Positions 27,155 through 34,956 of a stretch of 64,000 bases of DNA are shown piece after piece. The stretch spans positions 3,635,501-3,699,500 of the forward strand of contig NZ_CP046052.1 in NCBI RefSeq assembly GCF_004802635.2, written 5' to 3'. Under the pieces are notes generated by a model. It did not search any database, was not told where the DNA came from, and was given only the letters and a program-made list of their open reading frames with translations. The stretch comes from Methylocystis heyeri (GTDB lineage Bacteria > Pseudomonadota > Alphaproteobacteria > Rhizobiales > Beijerinckiaceae). Position 1 is the first letter of the stretch. Every line of letters begins with the position of its first letter. The position numbers were made by a program, and so were the translations under genes.

Positions 27155-27495
27155 TCGCGTCGGGCGTGAAAATCTATCTGGCCAGCCAACCGGTCGATTT
27201 TCGCAAAGGCCCGGACGGTTTGCTGTCGCTGGTGCGCGATGTCGGCGCCGACCCGTTCAACGGCGCGCTTTATGTGTTCCGGGCCAAGAGAGCCGATAGA
27301 ATCAAGATCGTTTGGTTTGATGGGACCGGCGTGTGCCTGTTCTCGAAGCGATTGGAGGAATCGCAATTTTGCTGGCCGCGGATCGGGCCAAACCAGGTTC
27401 AACTCAATCATGCCCAGTTGATGGCGCTGGTTGACGGATTGGATTGGAAACGGGTGCGTCCGGTCGACCTCAAACGCCCGGTCAGCGCCGGCTGA
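27151..27495 (+). CDS. tnpB: IS66 accessory protein TnpB (IS66 Orf2)
   Basis: 114 residues of the IS66 Orf2 family: VKIYLASQPVDFRKGPDGLL, then FRAKRADRIKIVWFDGTGVC and KRLEESQFCWPR. The start is the ATG that overlaps the tnpA stop; the frame extends further upstream but without conserved sequence. Full length for the family, so probably functional. Confidence 0.92.
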   Translation: MIASGVKIYLASQPVDFRKGPDGLLSLVRDVGADPFNGALYVFRAKRADRIKIVWFDGTGVCLFSKRLEESQFCWPRIGPNQVQLNHAQLMALVDGLDWKRVRPVDLKRPVSAG

Positions 27496-27567
27496 ACGGT
27501 CGGAAAATCGGCATGATTACGTTGAAAACACGAGCGTTTCCACTGGATCTGTGCTTTAATCATCCTA

Positions 27568-29160
27568 ATGAAAATGCTCGATTTTCCGCTTCCTGACGAT
27601 GTTGACGCGCTGAAAGCGCTGGTCCGCGTCATGGCCGAAAAGGCGGCGCGCACAGAGGCGCTCGAAAGCGAAATCCGCGACCTCAAAGTCCTCAATGCGG
27701 CAGCTGACGAACGCATCGCCCGGCTGACTTCGATCCTCAAGGCGCTGGAGCGAAACCGCTTCGGCAAGCGCTCGGAAAAGCTGGGGGCTGCCGCGGCCGA
27801 ACAGCAGGCCTTCGTGTTTGAGGAGATCCAGACCGGCATCGCCGAAATCAAGGCGGGGCTGGACAAAGCGGGCGGCTCGGCCAAACAAAAGCGGGCGCCG
27901 CGTCCGCGTAAGGCGTTCGCCTCTCATCTTGAACGGGTCGAGGTGGTGATCGAGCCCGAGGTACCCGCCGAACATCTGGGCAAGGAGAAGATCAAGATCG
28001 GCGAGGACGTTTGTGAACGCTTGGACGTCGAGCCGCCGCGCTTCCGGGTGATCGTCACCCGCCGCCCGAAATACGCCTTCAAAGACGTCGACGTCGATGG
28101 CGTCATCCAGGCGCCTGCTCCCGCGCGCATTATCGAGGGCGGCATTCCCACCGAGGCCCTGTTGGCGATGATCGCCGTCTCCAAATACGCCGACGGCCTG
28201 CCGCTTTATAGGCAGGAAGGCATTTACGCCCGCGACGGGGTCGAGCTTGATCGTTCGCTGATGGCGCAATGGATGGGGCGGCTTGGCTTCGAACTGGAGC
28301 CGCTTTCGGACCATGTGCTGTGGCGGATCAAGCAGAGCCCGCGCGTCTTTGCCGACGAGACGACGTTGCCGACGCTGGAGCCCGGCGCCGGCAAGGCGAA
28401 GAAAGCCTATTTATGGGCCTACGCGAGAGACGATCGGCCCTTTGGCGGCGGCGATCCGCCGATGGTCGCCTACCGCTTCGAGGACAGCCGTTCCGGCGAT
28501 TGCGCCTTGCGGCATCTGAAGGGGTATTACGGCATTCTGCAAGTCGATGGCTACGCCGCCTATCAGCGGCTGGCCGGGGCAGATCGCGGCGAGAAGGCTT
28601 TGCTCCTGGCCTGCTGCTGGGCGCATCTGCGCCGAAGATTTTACGAACTGCATGTCGCCGGCAGCTCCAGCTTGGCCACCGCTACGGTCGAGCGGATGAA
28701 GGATCTCTGGTCGGTGGAAGACCAGGTTCGCGATCTGATGCCGGACGATAGGTTGGCGGCGCGCCGCCAATCCTCGGCTCCGATCGTCGCCGAATTGTTT
28801 GCGCGCTGGGAACGGGAGCTGGCGCTCATCTCGGGCAAATCCAAGCTCGCCGAACACATCCGCTACGCTTTGGGGCGCCGAGCCAGCTTGGAACTGTTCC
28901 TCGCCGACGGCCACGTCGAGATCGACTCCAATGTAGTCGAGCGGGCGATCCGGCCCCAGACCATTACAAGAAAGAATGCGCTCTTCGCCGGTTCCGACGG
29001 TGGTGGCCGGACGTGGGCAACTTTGGCGACCCTGCTGACCACCGCGAAAATGAACGGCGCCGATCCATTCGCCTGGCTCAAGCAAACCCTCGAGCGCATC
29101 GCCAACGGCTGGCCAAACCGCGACATCGAGGCTCTCATGCCCTGGAATTACGTCGCCTAA
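27568..29160 (+). CDS. tnpC: IS66 transposase TnpC
   Basis: 530 residues, full length for an IS66 DDE transposase. The N-terminal coiled coil and LKALERNRFGKRSEKLG leader region are followed by a zinc-binding/IS66 central region (EVVIEPEVPAEHL, FRVIVTRRPKYAF) and the DDE core: VFADETTLPTLEPG, LQVDGYAAYQRLAG, and HVEIDSNVVERAIRP near the C-terminus. The stop is 22 bases inside the right inverted repeat end. No disruption seen. Confidence 0.94.
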   Translation: MKMLDFPLPDDVDALKALVRVMAEKAARTEALESEIRDLKVLNAAADERIARLTSILKALERNRFGKRSEKLGAAAAEQQAFVFEEIQTGIAEIKAGLDKAGGSAKQKRAPRPRKAFASHLERVEVVIEPEVPAEHLGKEKIKIGEDVCERLDVEPPRFRVIVTRRPKYAFKDVDVDGVIQAPAPARIIEGGIPTEALLAMIAVSKYADGLPLYRQEGIYARDGVELDRSLMAQWMGRLGFELEPLSDHVLWRIKQSPRVFADETTLPTLEPGAGKAKKAYLWAYARDDRPFGGGDPPMVAYRFEDSRSGDCALRHLKGYYGILQVDGYAAYQRLAGADRGEKALLLACCWAHLRRRFYELHVAGSSSLATATVERMKDLWSVEDQVRDLMPDDRLAARRQSSAPIVAELFARWERELALISGKSKLAEHIRYALGRRASLELFLADGHVEIDSNVVERAIRPQTITRKNALFAGSDGGGRTWATLATLLTTAKMNGADPFAWLKQTLERIANGWPNRDIEALMPWNYVA

Positions 29161-29182
29161 ACGGCCTCGGCTTTGCGCTTAC

Positions 29183-29301
29183 GCTGGGTGTAGGATGTGA
29201 TCTACGCCCCCTTCGGCGCGGTGAGCCATATCTGGACCAACCCGGAGACGATGGATATCCGCTTTCCGGGTCAGTGGTTCCAGCTCGAAACCGGCCTCGC
29301 C
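29183..29301 (+). pseudogene. Rhs core fragment, right half (cassette 3)
   Basis: Continues the Rhs core broken by IS66: after the target duplication the sequence matches cassette 2 (VIYAPFGAVSHIWTNPETMD, then FQLETGLA) with a few synonymous changes. Joined across the IS, the frame reads GGC TGG GTG TAG, where cassette 2 has TGG in place of TAG, so this copy already carried a stop codon independent of the IS. Homology ends at 29301, exactly where the IS3-type orfA begins. Confidence 0.8.
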
Positions 29302-29454
29302 TTCCAGCAACTGGCTCCGCCACGTGGTGATCTGGTTCGGGTGGACGTCGAACTGCTGCGCCAACTCGGACAGCGTCTTCTCGCCCTTGATCGCGGCCAA
29401 AGCCACTTTCGCCTTGAAGGCCGGTGAATGCGTCCGGCGGCTCCGTTTCGTCAT
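29302..29454 (-). mobile_element. IS3-family orfA remnant
   Basis: Reads from an ATG at 29454 as [20 protein letters not shown], then LSELAQQFDVHPNQITTW, the helix-turn-helix start of IS3-family OrfA. It is cut after about 51 codons at the junction with the Rhs fragment; orfB and the far end are absent. The short stretch 29455-29535 should contain the 5' end of the element. Confidence 0.85.
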
Positions 29455-29509
29455 CGAATGCTCCTGATTCGCAGCGAGAATCCTCGCCGTTGTCAGGCAG
29501 ATAATCCAC

Positions 29510-29929
29510 TCAAGCTACTGTCCGAATTTGTGAGGCCAGCTCTATGTCGGCGCCGTCCCGGGCCAGGGTCCAGATGCGGCGGTTCACCGACAGCGAGAAA
29601 ACCGGGCGCAGCTTGTCGACATTCTGGATCAGCGCCGCCGCCGGCGTCTTTTCTAGTTCTTCCGACTCGGGCGCGTCCTGGGCGATCTCGGCTTCCCATT
29701 CGCCGCGCTCGACGCCGTCGCCGGATTTGAGGGTCTGGATCCGATGGTCGCCGTCGTCTCTGACCCGCAGCTCATATCCTTTACGATGCAGCTTCTCCCC
29801 GGCGAGGTCGAAATAGGCGGTGTGAAAGCGCTTGTCCTGAGGCTCGATCTCGCGGAGCGTCTCCAGCGCGCCAAAGAGTTCGGCCATCTCGGGGTCGAGA
29901 CGAATTTTCAGCTCCACTTCCCTCGGCAT
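29510..29929 (-). pseudogene. CYTH-domain triphosphatase, 3'-truncated
   Basis: Starts at the ATG 29929 (GAGG nine bases upstream) with MPREVELKIRLDPE, the EXEXK-type opening of CYTH enzymes, then FHTAYFDLAGEKLHRKGYEL and [16 protein letters not shown], which contribute tunnel residues. Conserved sequence stops after DGADIELA and is followed by seven unrelated residues and a stop that belong to the IS3-type end. CYTH proteins of this type are normally at least 200 residues and often carry a C-terminal CHAD domain, so more than half is lost. Inorganic triphosphatase activity is unlikely to survive. Confidence 0.8.
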
Positions 29930-29985
29930 TTTCGCGCGCCTCAAACGGAAGAGTTGGGAATGCGCCCTCGCGCCCTATCCAGCGT

Positions 29986-30321
29986 CTATCGTATCGTTCC
30001 GACCGGGATCTCCGGCATGGGGCAATGCGAAGCGGTCAGGTCCAGCGCAATGCGGAGAAGCTCCGTCGTGTCGGTCGGCTTGACGAACACCTGATCCGCT
30101 CCCGCCTTGCTGGCTTTTTCGTGCACGGCCGGAGCGGTGGAGTCGGTCATCACGATGACGGGCAGGTTCTCGAGGCGCCCGTCGCCGCGCAGGGCGCGCA
30201 AAAATTCGATCGGGTCGAATCCCGGCAAATCGAGATCGAGCAATATGACGCCGGGCCGCACGTCCTGGTCGTCCTCGATCAAAAGCACGCGGCAGGGCTT
30301 TTTCTTTGGTGCGTCCGACAT
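29986..30321 (-). CDS. CheY-like receiver protein with internal deletion
   Basis: 111 residues. The acidic pocket (VLLIEDDQDV), phospho-acceptor strand (VILLDLDLPGFDPIEFLRAL), switch strand (LPVIVMTDSTAP) and lysine strand (ADQVFVKPTDTTEL) of a response-regulator receiver are all present. However, VLLIEDDQDV runs straight into RPGVILLDLDLPG: helix 1, strand 2 and helix 2, usually 35-40 residues, are missing in frame. Without them the five-strand fold should not form, so the gene is probably non-functional, or a sequencing or assembly deletion should be considered. No DNA-binding domain and no kinase gene nearby. Confidence 0.7.
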   Translation of the reverse strand: MSDAPKKKPCRVLLIEDDQDVRPGVILLDLDLPGFDPIEFLRALRGDGRLENLPVIVMTDSTAPAVHEKASKAGADQVFVKPTDTTELLRIALDLTASHCPMPEIPVGTIR

Positions 30322-30404
30322 GATGCTTTCCGCGCGCGTTTTTTAAGACCCGCGCGGTGATAGATAATCCTGTTTGGCCGCCGGCAATGCCCCGGGACGC
30401 GTTT

Positions 30405-31178
30405 TTACAAGACCACGACCCGCACGCCTTTCTTGACGCGTCGATAGAGGTCGATCACATCGGCGTTGAGCATGCGAATGCAGCCGGAAGAAACCGCATG
30501 GCCGATGGTTTCCGGCTCGTTGGTGCCGTGGATGCGGAAAAGCGTGTCCTTGGGGCCCTTGAACAGATAGAGAGCCCGGGCGCCGAGCGGATTGTCCAAC
30601 CCGCCTTCCATATGGCTCGGGAGATCGGGGCGGCGCAGCAGCATTTCCCTCGGCGGCGTCCAGCCCGGCCAAAAGGCCTTGCGACCGACCTGGGCGGTTC
30701 CTTTCCAAGCGAAACCCTCACGCCCGACGCCGATGCCATATTCGATCGCCTGACCGTCGCCGAGCGAGAGGTAGAGCTTGCGCCGGGCGGTGTCTATGGT
30801 GATCGCGCCCGACTGCTGTCCGGTCGGATCGTTGACGAGGGTCGCGGTCGTCTGCCGGAAATCGACCTCGTCGTCGTAATCCACCGGGGAGGAATAGTTC
30901 GGGTCCGCGTCCGAAGGGCCGGCGCCGGGGCGAAGCCGCGCCGAACGCTCCCGGACCGCAGGGCGATCATACAGGCGATCCTGCGCATCATAGTCCTGGT
31001 CGAGCCGGCTGCCCGAGCGGGGCTGCGGCCTGTAGACAGGATCGGGCTCCGGGTCGGAATAATCATAGGGCGGATAGGCCTGCGCCGGCGCGTAATACTG
31101 GGCGCGGGCGGTTTGCGCGCCGAGCGTGAGGGAGCCTAGGACGCCGCCGAAGAGGCAGAGGATTCGCAAGCGGGACAT
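30405..31178 (-). CDS. L,D-transpeptidase (YkuD)
   Basis: 257 residues with a signal peptide ending GAQTARA, a Tyr/Pro/Asp-rich linker of about 80 residues, and a C-terminal YkuD domain. The catalytic block is FRIHGTNEPETIG, then SSGCIRMLNADVIDLY, holding the essential His and Cys. Such enzymes form 3-3 crosslinks in peptidoglycan or attach outer-membrane proteins to it in the periplasm. The low-complexity linker probably spans part of the periplasm. The gene stands alone on the minus strand. Confidence 0.9.
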   Translation of the reverse strand: MSRLRILCLFGGVLGSLTLGAQTARAQYYAPAQAYPPYDYSDPEPDPVYRPQPRSGSRLDQDYDAQDRLYDRPAVRERSARLRPGAGPSDADPNYSSPVDYDDEVDFRQTTATLVNDPTGQQSGAITIDTARRKLYLSLGDGQAIEYGIGVGREGFAWKGTAQVGRKAFWPGWTPPREMLLRRPDLPSHMEGGLDNPLGARALYLFKGPKDTLFRIHGTNEPETIGHAVSSGCIRMLNADVIDLYRRVKKGVRVVVL

Positions 31179-31349
31179 TGCTGACAGCCTTCAACTTTCA
31201 AACGCTTCTGTCGCCGGGAATGACGGCGAAATATGGGCGCCGGCGCTTTTGCCTCCCTCGCCCGCCGCGCCTTGCGCGCTAGTACATATGCCGTGGCCGG
31301 CGACCGGCCACTCGGTCCGGCGCGGTCGCCGATAAGAGACGCAAAAGCC

Positions 31350-31637
31350 ATGAGCAGCAAATACGGGCCGGCCCAGATCAAGGCGGAAATCCAAAAGGCG
31401 CTGCATGAGGTCGGCTCCGACATCGCCGTGATCTTGGACGGCGACGAGGTGATTTTGGAGGGCGCGGTCGGAACCTGGGCCGATCGCATCGCAGCGGAAC
31501 GCATCGCCCGCGCGGTCAGCGGGACCGACAGGGTGAGCAACCGCATCGTGAAAAAAGACGCCGGAAACGACACCGTCCATGAGGCGGGGATCGAGTCTTT
31601 TCCCGCGAGCGATCCTCCGGCGTGGACTTCGGGTTAA
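31350..31637 (+). CDS. BON-domain protein
   Basis: 95 residues from the ATG at 31350. A single BON domain (IKAEIQKALHEVGSDIAVIL, VILEGAVGTWADR, ERIARAVSGTDRVSNRIV) is followed by a tail ESFPASDPPAWTSG, a signature common in short rhizobial proteins. There is no signal peptide. BON domains bind phospholipid or small ligands. The stop overlaps the stop of the convergent MFS gene by four bases. Confidence 0.75.
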   Translation: MSSKYGPAQIKAEIQKALHEVGSDIAVILDGDEVILEGAVGTWADRIAAERIARAVSGTDRVSNRIVKKDAGNDTVHEAGIESFPASDPPAWTSG

Positions 31638-33034
31638 GCGAGTTCCGGCGCCGCGCCGCTGACGCTCTCGCCGTCGCGCGCGCGCAGCGTCCAGAAGGAC
31701 AGCGACGACAGCACGGTCAGGACGCCGAGGGTCAGAAAGGCCTTGTGCAGGGCGGCGATCACGGCGGCGTGGTTGGACTGGGGCAGGCCGTCGAGATACC
31801 AGCCCGCGATCAGGGAGCCGAGGGCGAGGCCGAAGCTCATCGAGATTTGCTGAAACGAGCTGGCGATGGTGGAGGCCTGGCTCGAATCCTTCTCCGGAAC
31901 GTCGGCATAGGCCATGCTGTTCATGCTGGAGAATTGCAGCGAGTTGAAGAACCCCAGCGCCAGGCCTATCGCGACGATGGCCACGAGCGGCGTCGTCTTG
32001 GCGACGAGGGCGTAAAGAGCGATCGTGGCGCCGATCATCACCGTATTGACGATGAGAACCCTTTTATAGCCGAAGCGGGCCAGCACCCGCCGCGATATGG
32101 TCTTCATGGCCATCGCGGCGGCGGCCGTCGGCATCATCAGGAGGCCCGATTCCCAGGGCGAATAACCCAGCCCGACCTGGAACAGCAGCGGCGTCAGAAA
32201 GGGCAGGCCGCCGACGCCGAGGCGCGTGACGAAACCGCCGATCACCGAGACCCGAAAAGTGCGGAATCTGAACAGCGCGAGCCGCAACAGCGGAAAGGGC
32301 GCATGAAGCGCATGACGCCAGTAACCTCCCAGCATAGCGAGGGACAGGCAAAAAAGCGCGACCGCGGGCGCGGCCGCGATCTCATGCTCGCCGAAGATTT
32401 CCAGCAGCCAGGAGAGCAGGGCGGTCCCGCCCCCGAAAAGCGCGAGCCCGAGCCAGTCGAGCGGCGGCGCCGCGCCGCCGCGATAATCGGGCATGTGGCT
32501 CAAGGCGAGCCAGAGCGCAATTGCGCCGATGGGCGCGTTGACGAAAAATATTTCGCGCCAGGACAGCCAGTGGACGATCAGGCCGCCGATGGTGGGCCCC
32601 AGCAGCGGGCCGATCAGCGCGGGGATAATGACGAAATTCATCGCCTGCAGCAGCTCGGCTTTGGGGAATGTGCGGATCACGGTGAGCCGCCCCACCGGCA
32701 TCATCATCGCCGCGCCGATTCCCTGCAAGATGCGGGCGGCGATCAACCAGGCGATGCTTTGGGCTAGTCCGCAGAGCACAGAAGAAATGGTGAAAACCGC
32801 GATCGCTGCTGAAAAAACCCGCCGCGTTCCATATTTGTCGGCGATCCATCCGCTCACCGGAATGCAGACGGCGAGGCTGAGAATATAGCTCGCGGCGACG
32901 GCTTTCAGACTCAGCGGCGCCACATTGAGGCTCGCCGCCATGGCCGGAACGGCGGTGTTCACAATGGTGGAGTCGAGCTGCTCCATGAAGAGGGCGCTGG
33001 CGACGACCCAGGGCAGGAAACGCTTGACGCTCAA
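31634..33034 (-). CDS. MFS transporter, DHA2 (EmrB/QacA) family
   Basis: 466 residues and about 13-14 membrane segments. The DHA2 features are QLDSTIVNTAVPAMAASL in helix 1 and motif A GWIADKYGTRRVF in the 2-3 loop, followed by motif C-like GPLLGPTIGGLI in helix 5. These transporters export drugs, bile acids or small organics with proton antiport, often with an EmrA-type adaptor, none of which is adjacent. Full length. Substrate unknown. Confidence 0.88.
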   Translation of the reverse strand: MSVKRFLPWVVASALFMEQLDSTIVNTAVPAMAASLNVAPLSLKAVAASYILSLAVCIPVSGWIADKYGTRRVFSAAIAVFTISSVLCGLAQSIAWLIAARILQGIGAAMMMPVGRLTVIRTFPKAELLQAMNFVIIPALIGPLLGPTIGGLIVHWLSWREIFFVNAPIGAIALWLALSHMPDYRGGAAPPLDWLGLALFGGGTALLSWLLEIFGEHEIAAAPAVALFCLSLAMLGGYWRHALHAPFPLLRLALFRFRTFRVSVIGGFVTRLGVGGLPFLTPLLFQVGLGYSPWESGLLMMPTAAAAMAMKTISRRVLARFGYKRVLIVNTVMIGATIALYALVAKTTPLVAIVAIGLALGFFNSLQFSSMNSMAYADVPEKDSSQASTIASSFQQISMSFGLALGSLIAGWYLDGLPQSNHAAVIAALHKAFLTLGVLTVLSSLSFWTLRARDGESVSGAAPELA

Positions 33035-33170
33035 ATTGTCTCTCCGCCTTGAGATGGCTCGTCGCGATTATAGGCCTGTTCGAGAACCCGGCGATTATTC
33101 GAGAGTTCATCATAGCCGCGATAAGCCTTACATTAGATAGCAACGCCGCCATTCACGCAGAAACGCCATC

Positions 33171-33426
33171 ATGCCCGCCATCGCCATCTGCAACCTTTCC
33201 GAAGAGACTTATCGCGCCCCGAAAGGTCCGAGCGGCGCGGAACGGCCGCAGCGCGGAAGAGGAAATATGCGCTATCCTGGAAGCCGCGGTGCGCCCGGTA
33301 GGACGTCTGCGCCTCGGCGGCACATTGGCGGAAATGAGCCGTAAGATCGGCCTGACCAACGCCGACGTCGACGCCCTGGAACAGGCCCGTGATCGCAAGC
33401 CTGCGGAGCCGCTGCGCTTCGAATGA
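33171..33426 (+). pseudogene. FitA-type ribbon-helix-helix antitoxin, frameshifted
   Basis: From the ATG at 33171 the frame reads MPAIAICNLSEETYRA, the start of a FitA-like antitoxin; the continuation VRAARNGRSAEEEICAILEA is found one frame over. Removing one A from the AAA at 33222-33224 restores a single 84-codon gene ending RKPAEPLRFE. The usual partner, a FitB-type PIN-domain toxin overlapping the stop, is not present downstream. I read it as a decayed toxin-antitoxin locus; a sequencing error in the A-run is the alternative explanation for the shift but not for the missing toxin. Confidence 0.7.
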
Positions 33427-33510
33427 TACGATTTCCGGATTTTGTGTTCGGGACCGACCAGCCCCCCTCGCCCTGAGCCCGCTAGCGCGCTTTCCGCTCG
33501 AACGGTGGAG

Positions 33511-33554
33511 CATCCTTCGAGGCTTTTTGCGTCCGCAAAAAGCGCCCCAGGATG
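33511..33554. repeat. Palindromic intergenic hairpin
   Basis: GCTTTTTGCG (33522-33531) and CGCAAAAAGC (33534-33543) form a perfect 10-bp stem with a 2-base loop; CATCCT and AGGATG extend it outside. It lies about 90 bases beyond the stop of the convergent FemAB-like gene. It resembles the hairpins at 17981-18032 and 48293-48317. Confidence 0.7.
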
Positions 33555-33646
33555 AGGGCGTCGAGCCGGCGTCAGGGCGCAGAGATCGAGCGGAATTGAT
33601 ATGAATCTGCTGGACGCGAATCGTCCCGAAGGCGTGAAGCCCAATC

Positions 33647-34837
33647 TCAATCGCAAGCTTCCTCCGATCCGTGTCGGAAGGGAAGCGCGGCTTCGCAATC
33701 GGTCATCATCTCGTCGACGGCGCTCCGTTCCCGCACCAGAAAATCGGCCACCGCGGCGCCAAAACGCGGATCGGCGAATTCATGCGCGGAGAGGGTCAGC
33801 GCCGGGCGATAGCCGCGCGCCAGCTTGTGTTCGCCCTGGGCCCCCGCCTCCACGCGCCTGTATCCGTTCCGGATGGCGTATTCGATCGCCTGATAATAGC
33901 AGACCTCGAAATGAAGAAAGGGACGCTCCTCGAGCGCGCCCCAGTTGCGCCCGTAGATCGCGTGGTCGCCGAGAAAGTTTATGGCTCCGGCGATATGATC
34001 GTCGCCGCGGCGCGCCATGACCAGCAGTATCCGATCCGCCATCGATGCGCCGATATGGTCGAAGAATGCGCGGGTGAGATAGGGCCGGCCCCATTTGCGC
34101 GATCCGGTGTCCATATAGAAAGCGAAGAAGCGGTCCCAGTGGCGGGGCTTTATGTCGGCGCCGGTGAGCAGCTCTATCGATATGTCCGCGCCCAAAGCCT
34201 CGCGCCGCTCGCGCTTGAGCGCTTTTCTCTTGCGCGAGGAAAGTTCGCCCAAAAAGTCGTCGAAGTTCCGATAGCCGCGGTTGAGAAAATGGAACTGCAC
34301 CCCGGTGCGCAGCAGGAAGCCCGCCTCCTGCAGCTTCTCAGATTCGTCTTGCTCGATGAAGGTGAGGTGAAGCGAGGAGGCGCCTGTCCGCTCGCGCAAG
34401 GCGCGCAGCCCCTGGATCAGAGCGCTTCCGGCCTGCGCCGGCGCGTCGCCGCGCAACAGGAGCCGGCGTCCGCTCACCGGCGTGAAAGGCGCAGCCACCT
34501 GTATCTTGGGATAATAGCGGCCTCCCGCCCTTTGGTAGGCGTCGGCCCAGCTCGAGTCGAACACATATTCCCCGAGGCTGTGGCTCTTGAGATAGCTCGG
34601 CGCCGCCGCGACCAGCCCGCCGGAGGCGTCCTCGACGAGAACATGCGCCGGCGTCCATCCCGATCGTCCTCCAACCGAGCCGGAGCGTTCGAGCGCGACG
34701 AGAAACGCATGGGCGACGAAGGGATTGAAACTGTCCGCGGCGAGCCCCTCGGCGGGATTGGCGCAAGCGTCCCAGGCCGCGGGATCGACCTTTTCGAGCG
34801 ACTCGACGATGCGGATGGTGAAGGAGGGCTGTGACAT
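33647..34837 (-). CDS. FemAB/GNAT-like acyltransferase (PF04339-type)
   Basis: 396 residues. The conserved parts are the N-terminal WDACANPAEG region, YVFDSSWADAYQRAG with YYPKIQVAAPFTPVSGRRLL, the basic SSRKRKALKRERREA stretch, and the C-terminal RPFLHFEVCYYQAIEYAI with AGAQGEHKLARGY. This is the layout of the FemAB-like/'peptidogalycan' GNAT family, which is widespread in proteobacteria and uncharacterised; an aminoacyl or acyl transfer role in the envelope is a family-level guess. No signal peptide. Confidence 0.8.
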   Translation of the reverse strand: MSQPSFTIRIVESLEKVDPAAWDACANPAEGLAADSFNPFVAHAFLVALERSGSVGGRSGWTPAHVLVEDASGGLVAAAPSYLKSHSLGEYVFDSSWADAYQRAGGRYYPKIQVAAPFTPVSGRRLLLRGDAPAQAGSALIQGLRALRERTGASSLHLTFIEQDESEKLQEAGFLLRTGVQFHFLNRGYRNFDDFLGELSSRKRKALKRERREALGADISIELLTGADIKPRHWDRFFAFYMDTGSRKWGRPYLTRAFFDHIGASMADRILLVMARRGDDHIAGAINFLGDHAIYGRNWGALEERPFLHFEVCYYQAIEYAIRNGYRRVEAGAQGEHKLARGYRPALTLSAHEFADPRFGAAVADFLVRERSAVDEMMTDCEAALPFRHGSEEACD

Positions 34838-34956
34838 CCAGAGGCGAGCAGCAAAATCCGGGCCGAAGACTGCCGGAACGCGGTCCGCAGAAGCTGGCGA
34901 ACTTTTGCGGCATGCACTTTCCGTTTTTCAATCGAACGCGCCTTGCGACGAAAATC

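Larger units (their letters stand above)
26680..29182 (+). mobile_element. Complete IS66-family insertion sequence
   Basis: A 2,503-bp element with ends GTAAGCGCCAAGGC (left) and, read inward from the right, GTAAGCGCAAAGCC, the IS66-type inverted repeats. It is bordered by perfect 8-bp target duplications GCTGGGTG at 26672-26679 and 29183-29190. Three genes in standard order (tnpA, tnpB, tnpC) are intact, so it may be active. It splits an Rhs core fragment. Confidence 0.95.

Noticed and set aside
31622-32767. 381-codon plus-strand frame opposite the MFS gene
   Set aside because: Rich in Gln/Arg/Asp without domains; antisense shadow of the DHA2 transporter.
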